The translations under genes were made by a program, and so were the position numbers. From Perkinsus olseni (lineage: Eukaryota > Perkinsozoa > Perkinsida): DNA of 46,221 bases. Shown here piece after piece: positions 10,985-24,000 of the stretch (position 1 is the first letter of the stretch; each line of letters begins with the position of its first letter). The stretch is from assembly GCA_013115125.1 (NCBI GenBank), contig JABANN010000261.1:1-46221 (forward strand). The letters are read 5' to 3'. The notes beneath the pieces are model-generated. The model saw only the letters and a list, made by a program, of their open reading frames with translations, had not been told where the DNA came from and ran no database searches.

Positions 10985-11347
10985 ATGCTCTATCACGTCG
11001 CACTCCTCGCCTTGGTGCTGAGCGGCCACATCAGCGTGGTCCGTGGATTCGAAGTGAAAGGCTTATACGAGTCATCCAACGAACCCATCAAGTCGCTCCA
11101 CTTCAATCCCAGGAGAATGACTGTCGCTGTAGTGCTGCAAGGCTCACCACCGATACTAGCACCCTACGCCCAGAACAAGCACGACATCAAGCTGTCCCTC
11201 GCCGCCGAGGACCTCGAGTATCTCAAGAAGCTGCACCCCGAGCAAGTTGGTGATGATACTTTCAAGAAGCTAACCGCCATAGCCAATGTGAGCGCCGTCC
11301 TGATGACGTATAAGGATGGTACAGTGAAACTTTACAGCGGAAGCTGA
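10985..11347 (+). CDS. Small secreted protein, single exon
   Basis: An uninterrupted frame of 120 residues starts at the ATG at 10985 and ends at TGA. Residues 1-21 form a clean signal peptide (MLYHVALLALVLSGHISVVRG) with a cleavage-like end. The mature part is about 99 residues with no cysteine and no repeats. It has a helical middle (AAEDLEYLKKLHPEQVGDD) and two hydrophobic beta-like stretches (RMTVAVVLQGS, VSAVLMTYKDGTVKLY). I do not recognise the family. It is unusual here in having no intron. Codon use and composition do not differ obviously from its neighbours. Secretion is a prediction from the signal peptide only. Confidence 0.75.
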   Translation: MLYHVALLALVLSGHISVVRGFEVKGLYESSNEPIKSLHFNPRRMTVAVVLQGSPPILAPYAQNKHDIKLSLAAEDLEYLKKLHPEQVGDDTFKKLTAIANVSAVLMTYKDGTVKLYSGS

Positions 11348-11475
11348 GACCCCTTAGACGATGAGCAACTACCCCGTGCCGGCTACCAAAACTAACTAGG
11401 ATCGTCATCACATCATTTTCCATAGCATTTCTGCATCAATGGGAGTCTGCTCAACACTTATTATCATCTCCCTTT

Positions 11476-12400
11476 CTAATCGATGTTAGGCCAAGTTTGT
11501 GTACGGAGATAAGCCTGAAGATAAGCAGTATCAGCATCCGATTTCTTCAGGGCTCCCACCATACGAACGACTTGTGGGACCGATACTTGATCTGTTAACA
11601 ATCTCATTGTTATTCGTCTCGCGGGCATATCTTGCGTTTCAGTAGTTCTGAGCTCCACATTGAGAAGGACGTACTAGACTTCGCCGCAGTCGTCACACAA
11701 CTGGGCATAGGGAAGGGCCTGCATACCCTCATAATGTGGGCAAGGTAGTTGAGCCGAGCCAAAAACGTGAGCTCAGTTGGTAGCTCGTTGCAGTTGGTTC
11801 GAGGGCTCTAAAATAGCGGTCTTCACTTCTCCCTGGTCATTCGTACTCTGCAACGGCTTGCCATGTGCTACGTGCAGCCAATCACTCATTCCCAGCTGGG
11901 CAAACCTTCGACCGTATACCGTCATCCGAACGCTTCCTGACGGCGACTGCTGCGAAGTGTTGCGCATGTTGGTACCCACTTCACGAGAACACAACCGAAT
12001 GGGGCCTCCCGAAGCATGCATGAGGATATGAAATAATTGTGTAATAGGAGGTCGGAGCATCAGCCTATCATGCAGATCTTAGTCCTGTCATCGCTAACAC
12101 CGAGAATGTTGATCCTCTCATAGGCGGCAATGGTCTTCTGAATGACATCATAGGTTGCTGTCCCACGCTTCTGGACGTAGCTGCAGTGGAAAACGGTTTA
12201 CCCAGCCAGGATTCTCAACTACAAAGCAACTTACGATTCGAGATCGTTCATCGACGCCCACTCCCCCGGAGAAACTCGACGAAGGAAGTCTGATATATCC
12301 TCCCAGCACTGAAGGCATCCCCGAGTATGACCTATCCCTCTTGCTGTCCTCACCCTTGACTCCGGATCAATAGTTCTGGTCTGACCTCTACTGTTAGAAT
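11476..12400 (-). CDS. Unrecognised spliced gene downstream of MCM7
   Basis: Minus-strand exons read as protein in several pieces. CWEDISDFLRRVSPGEWASM begins near 12316 after a 46-base intron. It is followed, across a 53-base intron, by YVQKRGTATYDVIQKTIAAY and ERINIL. A segment at 11773-12040 contains MTVYGRRFAQLGMSDWLHV. The last exon ends at the TAG at 11476 and reads RRITMRLLTDQVSVPQVVRM, then VGALKKSDADTAYLQAYLR. The first pieces have the alternation of a winged-helix domain, but I cannot name one. No ATG was found between the MCM7 stop at 12463 and the first clear exon, so the start is missing and the gene may begin with a short unseen exon. The joins in the middle are uncertain. Confidence 0.5.
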
Positions 12401-12462
12401 CAGAGACCGATGCCTTGCTGGCCTAAAGTCGAAAGGATATTAATCTTTGCATCCACATTGAA

Positions 12463-15545
<3,083 letters not shown>

Positions 15546-15613
15546 TTTGTGAGATAGTCGAACCCACGATGAATTGACAGTATCAACAACACAACATCAG
15601 AGACACTGAAAGA

Positions 15614-16621
15614 TCATATGCGTTCTTCCTTCTTGCCTTTACGAAAGAATCCACTCAGCAGCACATCTCCTTGGGGAAAGAACCATTCAATGCTGCTCCC
15701 ACATAGGTGAACGAAGCCATAGTAGGGATAGCACCTTGCCATACCGTTCTTCTTACCCCACTCGTACATCTTGGCTCTCCTACGAGCGGTGTACCCGTAT
15801 ACGACCATCTTGGTCGTAGGCCGATCATCGCCGGAGGGACCATCATCACCATCATCATCAGATTCCACATCATCCTCCTCACCGATAGGAGACGATGGAG
15901 AATCATTGGAAGTAGAACTACTAGGGTTATTGGAACCTGGGCTACCCGAGATAGCGCTGTGCCACAAAGATGATGCCTTCACTGAGGACGAAGAGGGCGA
16001 CGAGGGTGTCTGCTTCTTAACCATGCCAGTGCCAACCTTCGAATGCAATACCACCGGTGTCGCTTCCTTCTCCTGAGGGAATCTCTACTAGAGATATTCT
16101 CCGGTCAGGGTTCTCATTACCTTCATCACATCGGAGTTGGCCACTGTATACTTTCGGAACGCTGGGTTGGACGAGGGTGCAATGACAGTATCCGTGAAGT
16201 CACTAAAACAATCATCTCCAATGTCCCCATCTGGTTCCAATATAGCATCCTAACACAGGAGCTGCATCAACAGTAGCTATTCATGGCCCACTCACCTTGG
16301 TCCTCGTAGTGAGCTTAGGTCTCTTCAGATTATACCTCCTAGTAGACTTCTTTGGTGGGGCACACGAACACATTTCAAGTGTACTCAAGTACCCTAAAGC
16401 ATATTTATTCTCTTCCCGCAAGTCTGCTATCTCGGCTCGCCATCTGATGGAAACTTCACAGTCCGCTGACCTTTGAAGTGATACTACCTTTGGACCAGTT
16501 CCTGGCCGCACTCGAGATTCCTGATCAATCTCATTGCCACACTATCCACAACCCTATCTGATAATACCTGACCATCCATGACCAGCCTGCCTGCTGGATT
16601 AGACGCTGATACGGATGTCAT
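15614..16621 (-). CDS. Unrecognised acidic, Ser-rich protein with a basic C-terminal domain
   Basis: The gene starts at the ATG at 16621 (MTSVSASNPAGRLVMDGQ) and uses three introns of 47, 46 and 48 bases, the last two at 16250-16295 and 16073-16120. The middle contains EIADLREENKYALGYL (helical) followed by a basic patch (KKSTRRYNLKRPKLTTRTK) that looks like a nuclear localisation signal. The last exon has a long Ser run, an acidic stretch (EEDDVESDDDGDDG) and ends with a compact domain (KMVVYGYTARRRAKMYEWG, CYPYYGFVHLCGSSIEW, ...FFRKGKKEERI). I do not recognise the domain. It ends about 70 bases before the MCM7 ATG on the same strand. The start region and first intron are duplicated at 17951-18126. 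Confidence 0.75.
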
Positions 16622-16672
16622 GACAAACTGCTGATGGCGGTAATGATGATGCATTATTGAATGTCATACTGA
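16497..16672 (-). repeat. Original of a local duplication (gene start plus upstream flank)
   Basis: This segment covers the first exon, the first intron and about 50 bases upstream of the gene at 15614-16621. A clearly related copy lies at 17951-18126 in the same orientation. Shared blocks include ATTCCTGATCAATCT, CACTATCCACAA and GAATGTCATACTGAAC. Confidence 0.9.
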
Positions 16673-16969
16673 ACACAAGAGCCCAATCCAGTTAAATACA
16701 TCGATAATGCATCTCAGGTTCAATTCGTGCATGATTGAAATACCCACCATTGCCGCCGCCGCTCTACGAGAATGCGTCAAGCAGTCAGAGAGCCGCGCGC
16801 CACGTGGAAATGCGCCGCTCGAACCTGGGCGCGCGCGTATTGACCTCCGCGACCGCTTTCCCCGCGACCGCGCCATGTGTTCTCCAATAATACCCGACAG
16901 ACAGAGTAATGCGTAATCGATACAGGTTTCCGTATAGCGACCGCTTTCTCAGTGCCACTGCATATTTCA

Positions 16970-17446
16970 ATGGCTCTCGTTATCAACATGCTCAGCGCTA
17001 TTGCTGCCTTCGTGGCCATTGTGGGTACCACCACCCCCAACGCCACGACTTCTCCCTCCCCCGACCCCCTTCGTCCCGGCCCTTCCGGCGATGACCTTGG
17101 TGACCGTCTCTGGTGGTTACTGGCCGAGAGGGAGATCGAAGGGCTGCTGAAGGAAGAGCAGCAAGCGGCCGGAGGTCCACTGCATGGAGTGGAGATCCCA
17201 CTACCACCCACCGTGGGCTCCTCCACCTCCACTACCACCACGACAACTAGCTCGCCCACAACCAGCACCAGTGGACCCGAGGAGGGTCAGCTACGCGGGG
17301 GAACAGGAAGGTGAGCGCGGTCACGTAGTCGATGCATCAGCTATTCTTTCGTCTCTTTCAGCTCTACCTCGGCGAGCTATGGGGGAGACAACGGAGCGAT
17401 GGTGGCCGCCGTCCTGCTCGAGCTGGCCATCTTCATGGCCATGTAA
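16970..17446 (+). CDS. Mucin-like secreted protein, possibly GPI-anchored
   Basis: Two exons (16970-17310 and 17362-17446) join across a 51-base intron to give 141 residues. The N-terminus is hydrophobic (MALVINMLSAIAAFVAIVG), consistent with a signal peptide. It is followed by Thr/Pro/Ser-rich sequence (TTTPNATTSPSPDPLRPGPS), a helical block (RLWWLLAEREIEGLLKEEQQ) and a Ser/Thr run (SSTSTTTTTTSSPTTSTSG) suited to O-glycosylation. The C-terminus ends in a hydrophobic stretch with no charged tail (MVAAVLLELAIFMAM) preceded by small residues (SASYGGDNGA). That is the layout of a GPI attachment signal, although a Glu interrupts it. I do not recognise a family. A role at the cell or cyst surface is an inference. 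Confidence 0.7.
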
Positions 17447-17950
17447 TTAATCATATTGACAACATTTGCATGATGTTGTAGTGATCTCTCGAGTATCGTC
17501 GAAAGTTGTGTTACCAAGTGCGTATCATAGAGGAAGGGTTTTGCGCTGTACAATTCGTGCAGTATAAAGACGGGTCGCTATCCCACGAAGCATACTTGTG
17601 TATTGGTGAACCACCACCACTCCTACGGCGGGAGCTATACCTTTCCAACCTGTCAGGTAGTACCTGAGCTGCTGACCACTCTCAGCATCCCAGGTAAATC
17701 TTGTTGCTACATAATGATCATATCACGATCCACATTGTGGATCCCACAACACCTTCTGAAGATACCTGACGAGTCGTCAGTGACGACTCACGACCAGCCC
17801 TTAGCAGGCATGGACACAATGATCAGATGGCCATGCCGTACTTTTGATGATGATGGTGCATCACTGAGCTCTATACTGAGAACAATAGCCCTACACAGAA
17901 GGGTCGCTATCCGAGGAACAACGCTGGTTCATTGCTGAGGTAGTACCGAA
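17447..17950. other. Unannotated interval rich in short palindromes
   Basis: No gene is supported, although a plus-strand frame is open from 17603 to 17938. The interval holds a 17-bp perfect palindrome with one central base (17727-17743, arm GATCCACA), a 19-bp one (17771-17789, arm GAGTCGTCA), and two copies of GGTAGTACC (17656, 17939). The 12-mer GGGTCGCTATCC occurs at both 17571 and 17903. The 3' flank of the gene ending at 17446 must lie at the left. Confidence 0.6.
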
Positions 17951-18126
17951 TAAGTTCCTGACCGCACTAAAGATTCCTGATCAATCTAATTGCTGCACTA
18001 TCCACAATCCCATCTGAAAACACCTTACCAGCCTCACTGCTCGATTTGATGCTTCAACAGATGAACATGACAAACCCCTAAATTATGGGCTCTAATGATT
18101 ACGCATCATTGAATGTCATACTGAAC
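17951..18126 (-). pseudogene. Partial duplicate of the start of the 15614-16621 gene
   Basis: The sequence is a diverged copy of the first exon, first intron and upstream flank of the gene at 15614-16621, in the same orientation. The copy keeps intron sequence, including the GATTGTGGATAG block and the CTGATCAATCT end, so it arose by DNA duplication and not from mRNA. The coding frame is not maintained: the copy reads into a stop soon after its ATG. Homology ends sharply at AGTTCCTGACC on the left. Weaker similarity continues to the right as far as about 18215, including a CAGGTTC-A block shared with 16710. Confidence 0.85.
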
Positions 18127-18228
18127 TCAATAGTGGTGAGCAGAGTCGCCAAATATTGCAGTGAATGATACTAGAATATCCCAGGTTCGATCCCGACACT
18201 AGACATGTTCGAACTATCCACCGCTAAT

Positions 18229-18994
18229 CTATAAAAACACATCAAGCCGTTCACGTATCGCCGAGCGGCATATTGGGCAGGTAGTCAGCTGCCGTGAGCA
18301 GTCGTAGCATAGAACCTGTATGGGTGCTATAACTTGTTGACTTGCTATGAGGAGTGTACACGTCCTCACCAAATGCCGACATGGTAGAACTACTGTCCTC
18401 GCTGGTCTCTCTAAACAGCAACCGCAAGTGATGGAGCCTTCAGGCCGAGGACCAGATTCCTCTCCTGCTTCCAGTTGCCGCACTCGGAAGTTCAACTCAT
18501 GCTTGATTTCAGACAGAGCCTCCACACGGGATTCCAACTCACTGATCTCGGCCTGAAAGATCAACACCTGGCTTAGGATCGAACCGGGGACCTCTCGCAC
18601 CATAGCCAGGGCCATATCCTTTTTATGCTGCATATCTGACTCTTCCATCTCCTCCCTGAATCCAGTCTCCCTGTCGTTGTATGCAGCTTCCAGCTGGTGG
18701 CATCTATCGCTGAGAAATTTCACCATCTTCCGCATGTCTCCAAGGTCCTCCTCTTGTGCCTGCATGAGCTACCAATCTACTACTCAGTTATGTCAATATC
18801 GATGAAATTGCGGCGACCACACAGACGGTACTTCCACTAAGCCACGATGCTTCTATATCGTACTGAATACCCCTCCTCCCTCTTCCACTCTCCTTCCGTA
18901 CCTCCCGTTCTGCCATCAACTCCCGAATCCGGACTGTCATCGCTGTTGCTTTGGTATCCTGACCGTAATCATGATGGGCCTCTGGCTCAGCCAT
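18229..18994 (-). CDS. Coiled-coil RING-finger protein (probable E3 ubiquitin ligase)
   Basis: The main exon begins near 18765 with a long coiled coil (EDLGDMRKMVKFLSDRCHQL, then FREEMEESDMQHKKDMALAM, then EISELESRVEALSEIKHEL). It ends in a C3HC4 RING: CGCC, LPCRH, LCYDC and CPICR, with all eight metal ligands present once a 54-base intron between RHL and VLCYDC is removed. The stop is a TAG at 18229. A likely first exon starts at the ATG at 18994 (MAEPEAHHDYGQDTKATAM), but I could not fix the junction between it and the coiled-coil exon. RING proteins of this shape recruit an E2 enzyme and transfer ubiquitin. A Leu-Pro-Cys-Arg-His core with a C-terminal RING resembles the IAP/MUL1-like group, but the substrate cannot be guessed. 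Confidence 0.85.
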
Positions 18995-19241
18995 GTTACA
19001 TTATAACACTCAAGGCACATAATAAAGGATCCATTGATCCCACACTCGACAGCTCAATCGACAGGAAACGGTCACGGAAAGGTACCAACAATGTACACAA
19101 AGGTGCAATAAAACGACGATGACTATCAATGATACAATCACCAGAAGTTCTTAGATCGACGGCGCTGAACTCCTCTACTGAAAGCTCCAAAGTCATAGCA
19201 GCGGCGGGACGCTCCTCCTGGGTGCTCATCCCAGAAAGAAC

Positions 19242-21009
19242 CTAAGAAACAGTTGCATGAGACCCATGGAAGGGCATGTCGGGACTACCATTGGGATCCG
19301 TCCATGAGGTGAACGGAGAGGGTGCCTCAGGCTGCTGCTGCTGCTGTTGATACTGAGGCCGTGTTCCATAGTCTTGAGGCATCCCTCCAGGTGCAAAGGC
19401 TTCATAATATATACACCCATCTGCAGCACTACTGCTGGGTACCCCATACCCCGGTGATGATGGTAGTGGAAGGTCCGTCGGATGATGCCTGAGATGGCAC
19501 CATGACTAACTGACGTTGACAAGGTATGCTCACTGTTGGGTTCCAGTAGGCGAAGTGAAAGATGGACGTGGAGGAGGGAGCCAGCTCGACACAGGCTCAT
19601 AGAGTGCATCTGAGGGAAGAGGTCTACCAACACGGACTACTGTCGCTATTACCGCTTCCATCATGGTCGAAGCTCAATGGTGGAGGATAAACCGCATCAT
19701 TCGAGGGAGATGCCAGATGATTCCTGAGCGAAGCACGCATACACAATGGATATGCCATCTATCAACCTACTGAGTATCTTCCTGACCTCTCCAAGGTCCC
19801 ATGATTTCATAAGGATCAGCTGCTGCTCTCTGCTGCTGCTGTTGATCACCGACGAGAAGGGCCCCATCAAGGTTCTTCAATAACGTGGATAGATCCTCAC
19901 TGGCTTCATCATCATCATCCGGCAGCAGTGGCAAGTCGTAGACAGGAGCTTGCTTGAATAGCATCTCGAGTGATGCTGACAACTGCTGTGCCTCCAGAGG
20001 ATCCTCGAACGGCTGCACAGTTGTTGTTGTTGCAGTAGTATTCATATGAGTTCTACCATCACCACCATCAGCTGTACCAGATGATGATTCCTCCCAGGTT
20101 GCAGCACTCTCCCTCAATGACGACGACGTAACAGAGTCACTCCTCTTCACCACAGCTTCAACATCACGAGCAAAATCAACTCCCTCCTCCTCAACGGGCT
20201 CCGGAACAGCAGCTGGTGTTGGGGAAATAGGCGGCACCGGGGTTAGAACTCGAGACCTTTCCACATGGTCATCCGACTGTAAAATCGCCGTAGTTATCGA
20301 AGATCTGTCCACGACCTTAGCCTTAATCGTCCCATGTTGCCTCTTCGGCTTAGCCACCTTCTTCTTATCAATAGGTACGACTGGCTTAGTCTTGGCCACC
20401 TCTAATATGCTAGAACATTTATCTTTCTTCTTTCGACTCAGCCCAGCCTTCTCTTGCCCCACAAGTACTGATGGTTTGCCCTGTATAGCCATCGATGCTG
20501 CTACTGCTGATTGAATCTAATAATAACTCATGTTATCCGACGTTTAGCGCACTGACGAGTTCTACCGTCCTCAGCTTGGCGGCCGGTGGCTGCGGCTCCT
20601 CAGTTTCTACAGGTAAACTCGTCGGACCGCTCTTATGTCCCCCGCCTTTGCTGCTGCTGTGCTTGACACTAGAGCTCGCTTGCCTCGAGTGATGCTGCTG
20701 CTGACCCACTGAGTCCACTGACTTGGACCTCTGGTCGAGAGTGTTACCTACGACGGCAGAAAGTATGGAACCCGAGCCAGAAGCACCTCTACTACCAGTC
20801 TCGTCAGCAGGAGTCTCAGTGGACCTCTTCGTAGTAGCAGCAGTGGCTGAGGCTCTCTGCCGGGTTGCCTCGAAAAACGCTGTCAGCTCGGGTCGCAGAG
20901 GAGGGGGACTCGCTAGAGGCTGACCCGTCGACTCCCAAGACGTTGAGTGAGCGAGTCTGTTACAATAACGAGGAGGATAATGCTGGCTGGCCACCATATT
21001 GTGATACAT
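19242..21009 (-). CDS. Low-complexity Ser/Gln/Lys-rich protein; possibly the tail of the upstream membrane protein
   Basis: Three open segments join plausibly. The first starts at the ATG at 21009 (MYHNMVASQHYPPRYCNRLA) and is Ser/Gln/His-rich. A 46-base intron in phase 1 leads to a Lys-rich block (SRKKKDKCSSILEVAKTKP) and an acidic block (LPLLPDDDDEASEDLSTLL). The last part (DALYEPVSSWLPPPRPSFT, then QYQQQQQQPEAP) ends with the TAG at 19242 and contains a 45-base intron. The link between about 19767 and 19670 is unresolved, so there could be two genes. No folded domain is recognisable. The segment begins only about 80 bases after the apparent stop of the TMEM131-like gene on the same strand, just beyond that gene's membrane helix. 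It could therefore be its cytosolic tail, reached by a splice I could not establish. Confidence 0.5.
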
Positions 21010-21091
21010 CACCTTCTATCAGCAATCATGTCTATCCTCCGCTGCCTTGTCTTGTACAGCCTCCTCTCCGTTGACCCCTTCCAAGTAATGC

Positions 21092-24000
21092 TTATACTCT
21101 GAACGGGCATCGAAGGTCCTCACGAGCCCAGCGGCCCTCCCTCCCTACCGCTAGCCCTGTGATGGCTAAAATAACAACAATCTGCCCCAGGGAAGGCTCG
21201 CTGCTGTCGGCGGGATCCTTCCACTGTGGTGATGTCCCAACATTGAGTAGCTGGTCTAACAATTCTATAAACTCTGCCAAGGCCCGAGCCTCTTCCATAC
21301 CATCACCGAACTCTTGATTGAAATCGCCAGCGGCGGCGGCCTGATCACATCGAACCCGAGTTCGACTCCCACGGCCGGCATTTTGTGTTCTCACGAGTTT
21401 CTTTGTAAGATAAGTCTTGGCTTGTCCTATTGGCCAGGCATCGATGACCTCCTTCAGGGTAGACTCCACCAATGCCACGAAGCGACCTCTCGGTACCCCG
21501 ACAATTGGAACCTGACTGCCAACCATAGGCACCGCGGCTGCCGTCGTCGGGATACTACCTCTAAACGATAACTGTTATCATGACCAATAGATATTATTAA
21601 CGTAGCATTGGGGGTCGACCTAGGCTGAGATCCATGCTCTCCAAAAAAGATACTCCTCGGCAAGGGAGCCACTATCTCGATGTCATGGCTAAGTACACCT
21701 ATAAAGGGATCATAATGACAGTTCACCTGACGTGAGACTACCGTTAGAGCTATCAACAAGAATAGCATCGCCACCTCCACAACAGAGACTAGTGTTCAGT
21801 TTGAAGCCATCAGCAGTAGCACCTACAGATATCCTTCGGTCTCACAGCCCACTACCCTCGCAAGCCCTTACATCCTCCTCCACGGAACTCCACCCTACGC
21901 ACATACACACTTCCATTAAAGTCCTCTAGCATGGCTCTAGGGATGGCTAAAGGTATATTTACCATACTCAGGAAAACAACATCTTCTGTGGAGGCTGCTG
22001 CTATGCTGCTGATGAGGTGAAGACGGAAGCTCAATGGAGCCTCACGCAGATACTCCACCTGAAAGGGACTCGAATGCCGAACTGCTGCTGCTGCTGTTGT
22101 CCCCCCTACGATCGGTATAGGAGGAATTGGTACGTCGACAGTAGTGGCGACAGGGACCTCATCGACGTCATCAACAGGTTGACTTATCGATGGTATATCG
22201 AATGTTACAGCCTCGATGACTGTATAGTTGCTAAGGATATACACCACACCATTACGGGGGACAGAATCCAACCGACAGAAGCGTATTGCTGGGATAGAGA
22301 CCTCGCCTCGTGGAGGAATCGTAAGTACCTTCAAGATCGCAAGATGTACAACAGACATCGGCAGTGGCGATAGTACATCTCCCTTCCCTGAACTGTCCAA
22401 CGACAGCTCAGCATCACTAGCGATGTATTTAACTTGAACCTGCAGCACACTCTGATTACCAACTTCACAAGCCGCCTCCCTCTCCACCTCTATAGGAGCA
22501 TCCTTCAAAGGGTTCATCATGGACACCTTCGCTGACCTGCAGCCACCAAGGGGTGCTAGGCGTAGAGCGATGAGCTCTCCTTGATACGGGGCAAGTATCT
22601 GACACTCAGTACTAGACTCTAGGCAGGCACGGCTCAACTGATACCGATGGGCGCTGCTGCTGCTGCTTCTGATGAATCCACGGAGTGCGTAACGTGTACT
22701 CCCAATCGTCAGCGAGAATTGTGATCTGAAGTGCGACCATTACGAGTTACTCACAGGAGTACCGCCTCCTCACGTCATTCCACAACTCTCCACCAGAGCC
22801 ATCAACCTCTCTCAGAGTGTACCCTCTAGCAAGGGACTCTAGCCGCTGAGCTTCCAATGAACCTGAAGATACTCCAAGTGATGACGTTCGATAACGATAG
22901 GAATGTCGACTAAGTACTACTACCACTAGCTAGGACCTTCACGCCGTCCTCTGAGGACATGTCGAGCTCCACAGGGACCTGCATAAGGCCTGATCAGGTG
23001 ACGGCTGTCCGCTGCGTCTATTACCCTTCCGGGATGGAATCGACCCCGAGCCAAGACACCATCCGTCGCCTCGTCGAGGGCCGGAGTAAACTGAAGTGGC
23101 AGGCAACCAATGATAATACTGTGCTACCGCGATGTAGCCGTTGTACCTCTAGACGTGTATCCTTTGATCTGATCTCCCTAACCCCAGAAGGGACAAGGCT
23201 GCCCTCGTCTGATGGGTACCTGAGCAGACAAGGTTCAGCAGGAGATGAGGTGTGATGTTGACGATACCCTACTCGGCAACAAGGGTATATTCATCATTCT
23301 CACCATCAAAGCGTATCTAAACTTCATCATGGGCACTCACAGAAAGGGTAGCACAACGGGCCCACCTGAATGTCTTGTCCCAGTGATGTTGTCGTAAGCG
23401 GCCGAGTCCAACTCAGCTGAGCCTGACGAACCAAAACTAACGGGAGAGATGGTTCTCAAGGGTGCTCACTGTAAGGTTGAGGCTCTGGCCACGACTCGTC
23501 CGTGCTTTTATTGTGATATTCCTCTCAGGCATGCCGTCCAGTACTACGGGCACCCGCAAGGTAGTATCAGCAGGGATCAACAGATCTAAGATGATAGATG
23601 GTACGCAGAGCAAAGAGTTGAGAGTATCTTAGCACCCGCAGTCTCTCCACCTTCCTTCAGAACGGTACGACCATCGCTATAGACCCTGATAAAAGCATCA
23701 TCAGGCTGCTTCCCTTGGTCACGAGGCCTCACCCAATGCCGTCCAATATGATGATATCAAAAGGGTTGTTATTCATCACTATCAGGGATATTTTATCCCC
23801 CACCACTGCGGTGCTGTGATAGTAGGATCCCTCCCCTCCATCGTCATAAAACCAACCAAAGCGAGGTGACTCCGGGGCATCTACTACCACGACTCGTCCA
23901 GTCACACTAGAATGGTTAATACACCCACCTTGCTCCTCTCCTATTTGCACTGAAAACGACAATCTTCCAGTGTAGAGCCGTAAAGGGATTGGAACGAGCC

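Noticed and set aside
16471-16487. A 17-base intron in the gene at 15614-16621
   Set aside because: A 47-base intron placed slightly upstream restores the same frame without it.
18126-18215. A tRNA gene around the GGTTCGATCC word
   Set aside because: The T-arm does not pair and no A-box or acceptor stem fits.
21454-21780. A separate signal-peptide gene starting MEVAMLFLLIALTVV
   Set aside because: The hydrophobic start is an out-of-phase reading of the TMEM131-like gene; the surrounding exons join in frame without it.
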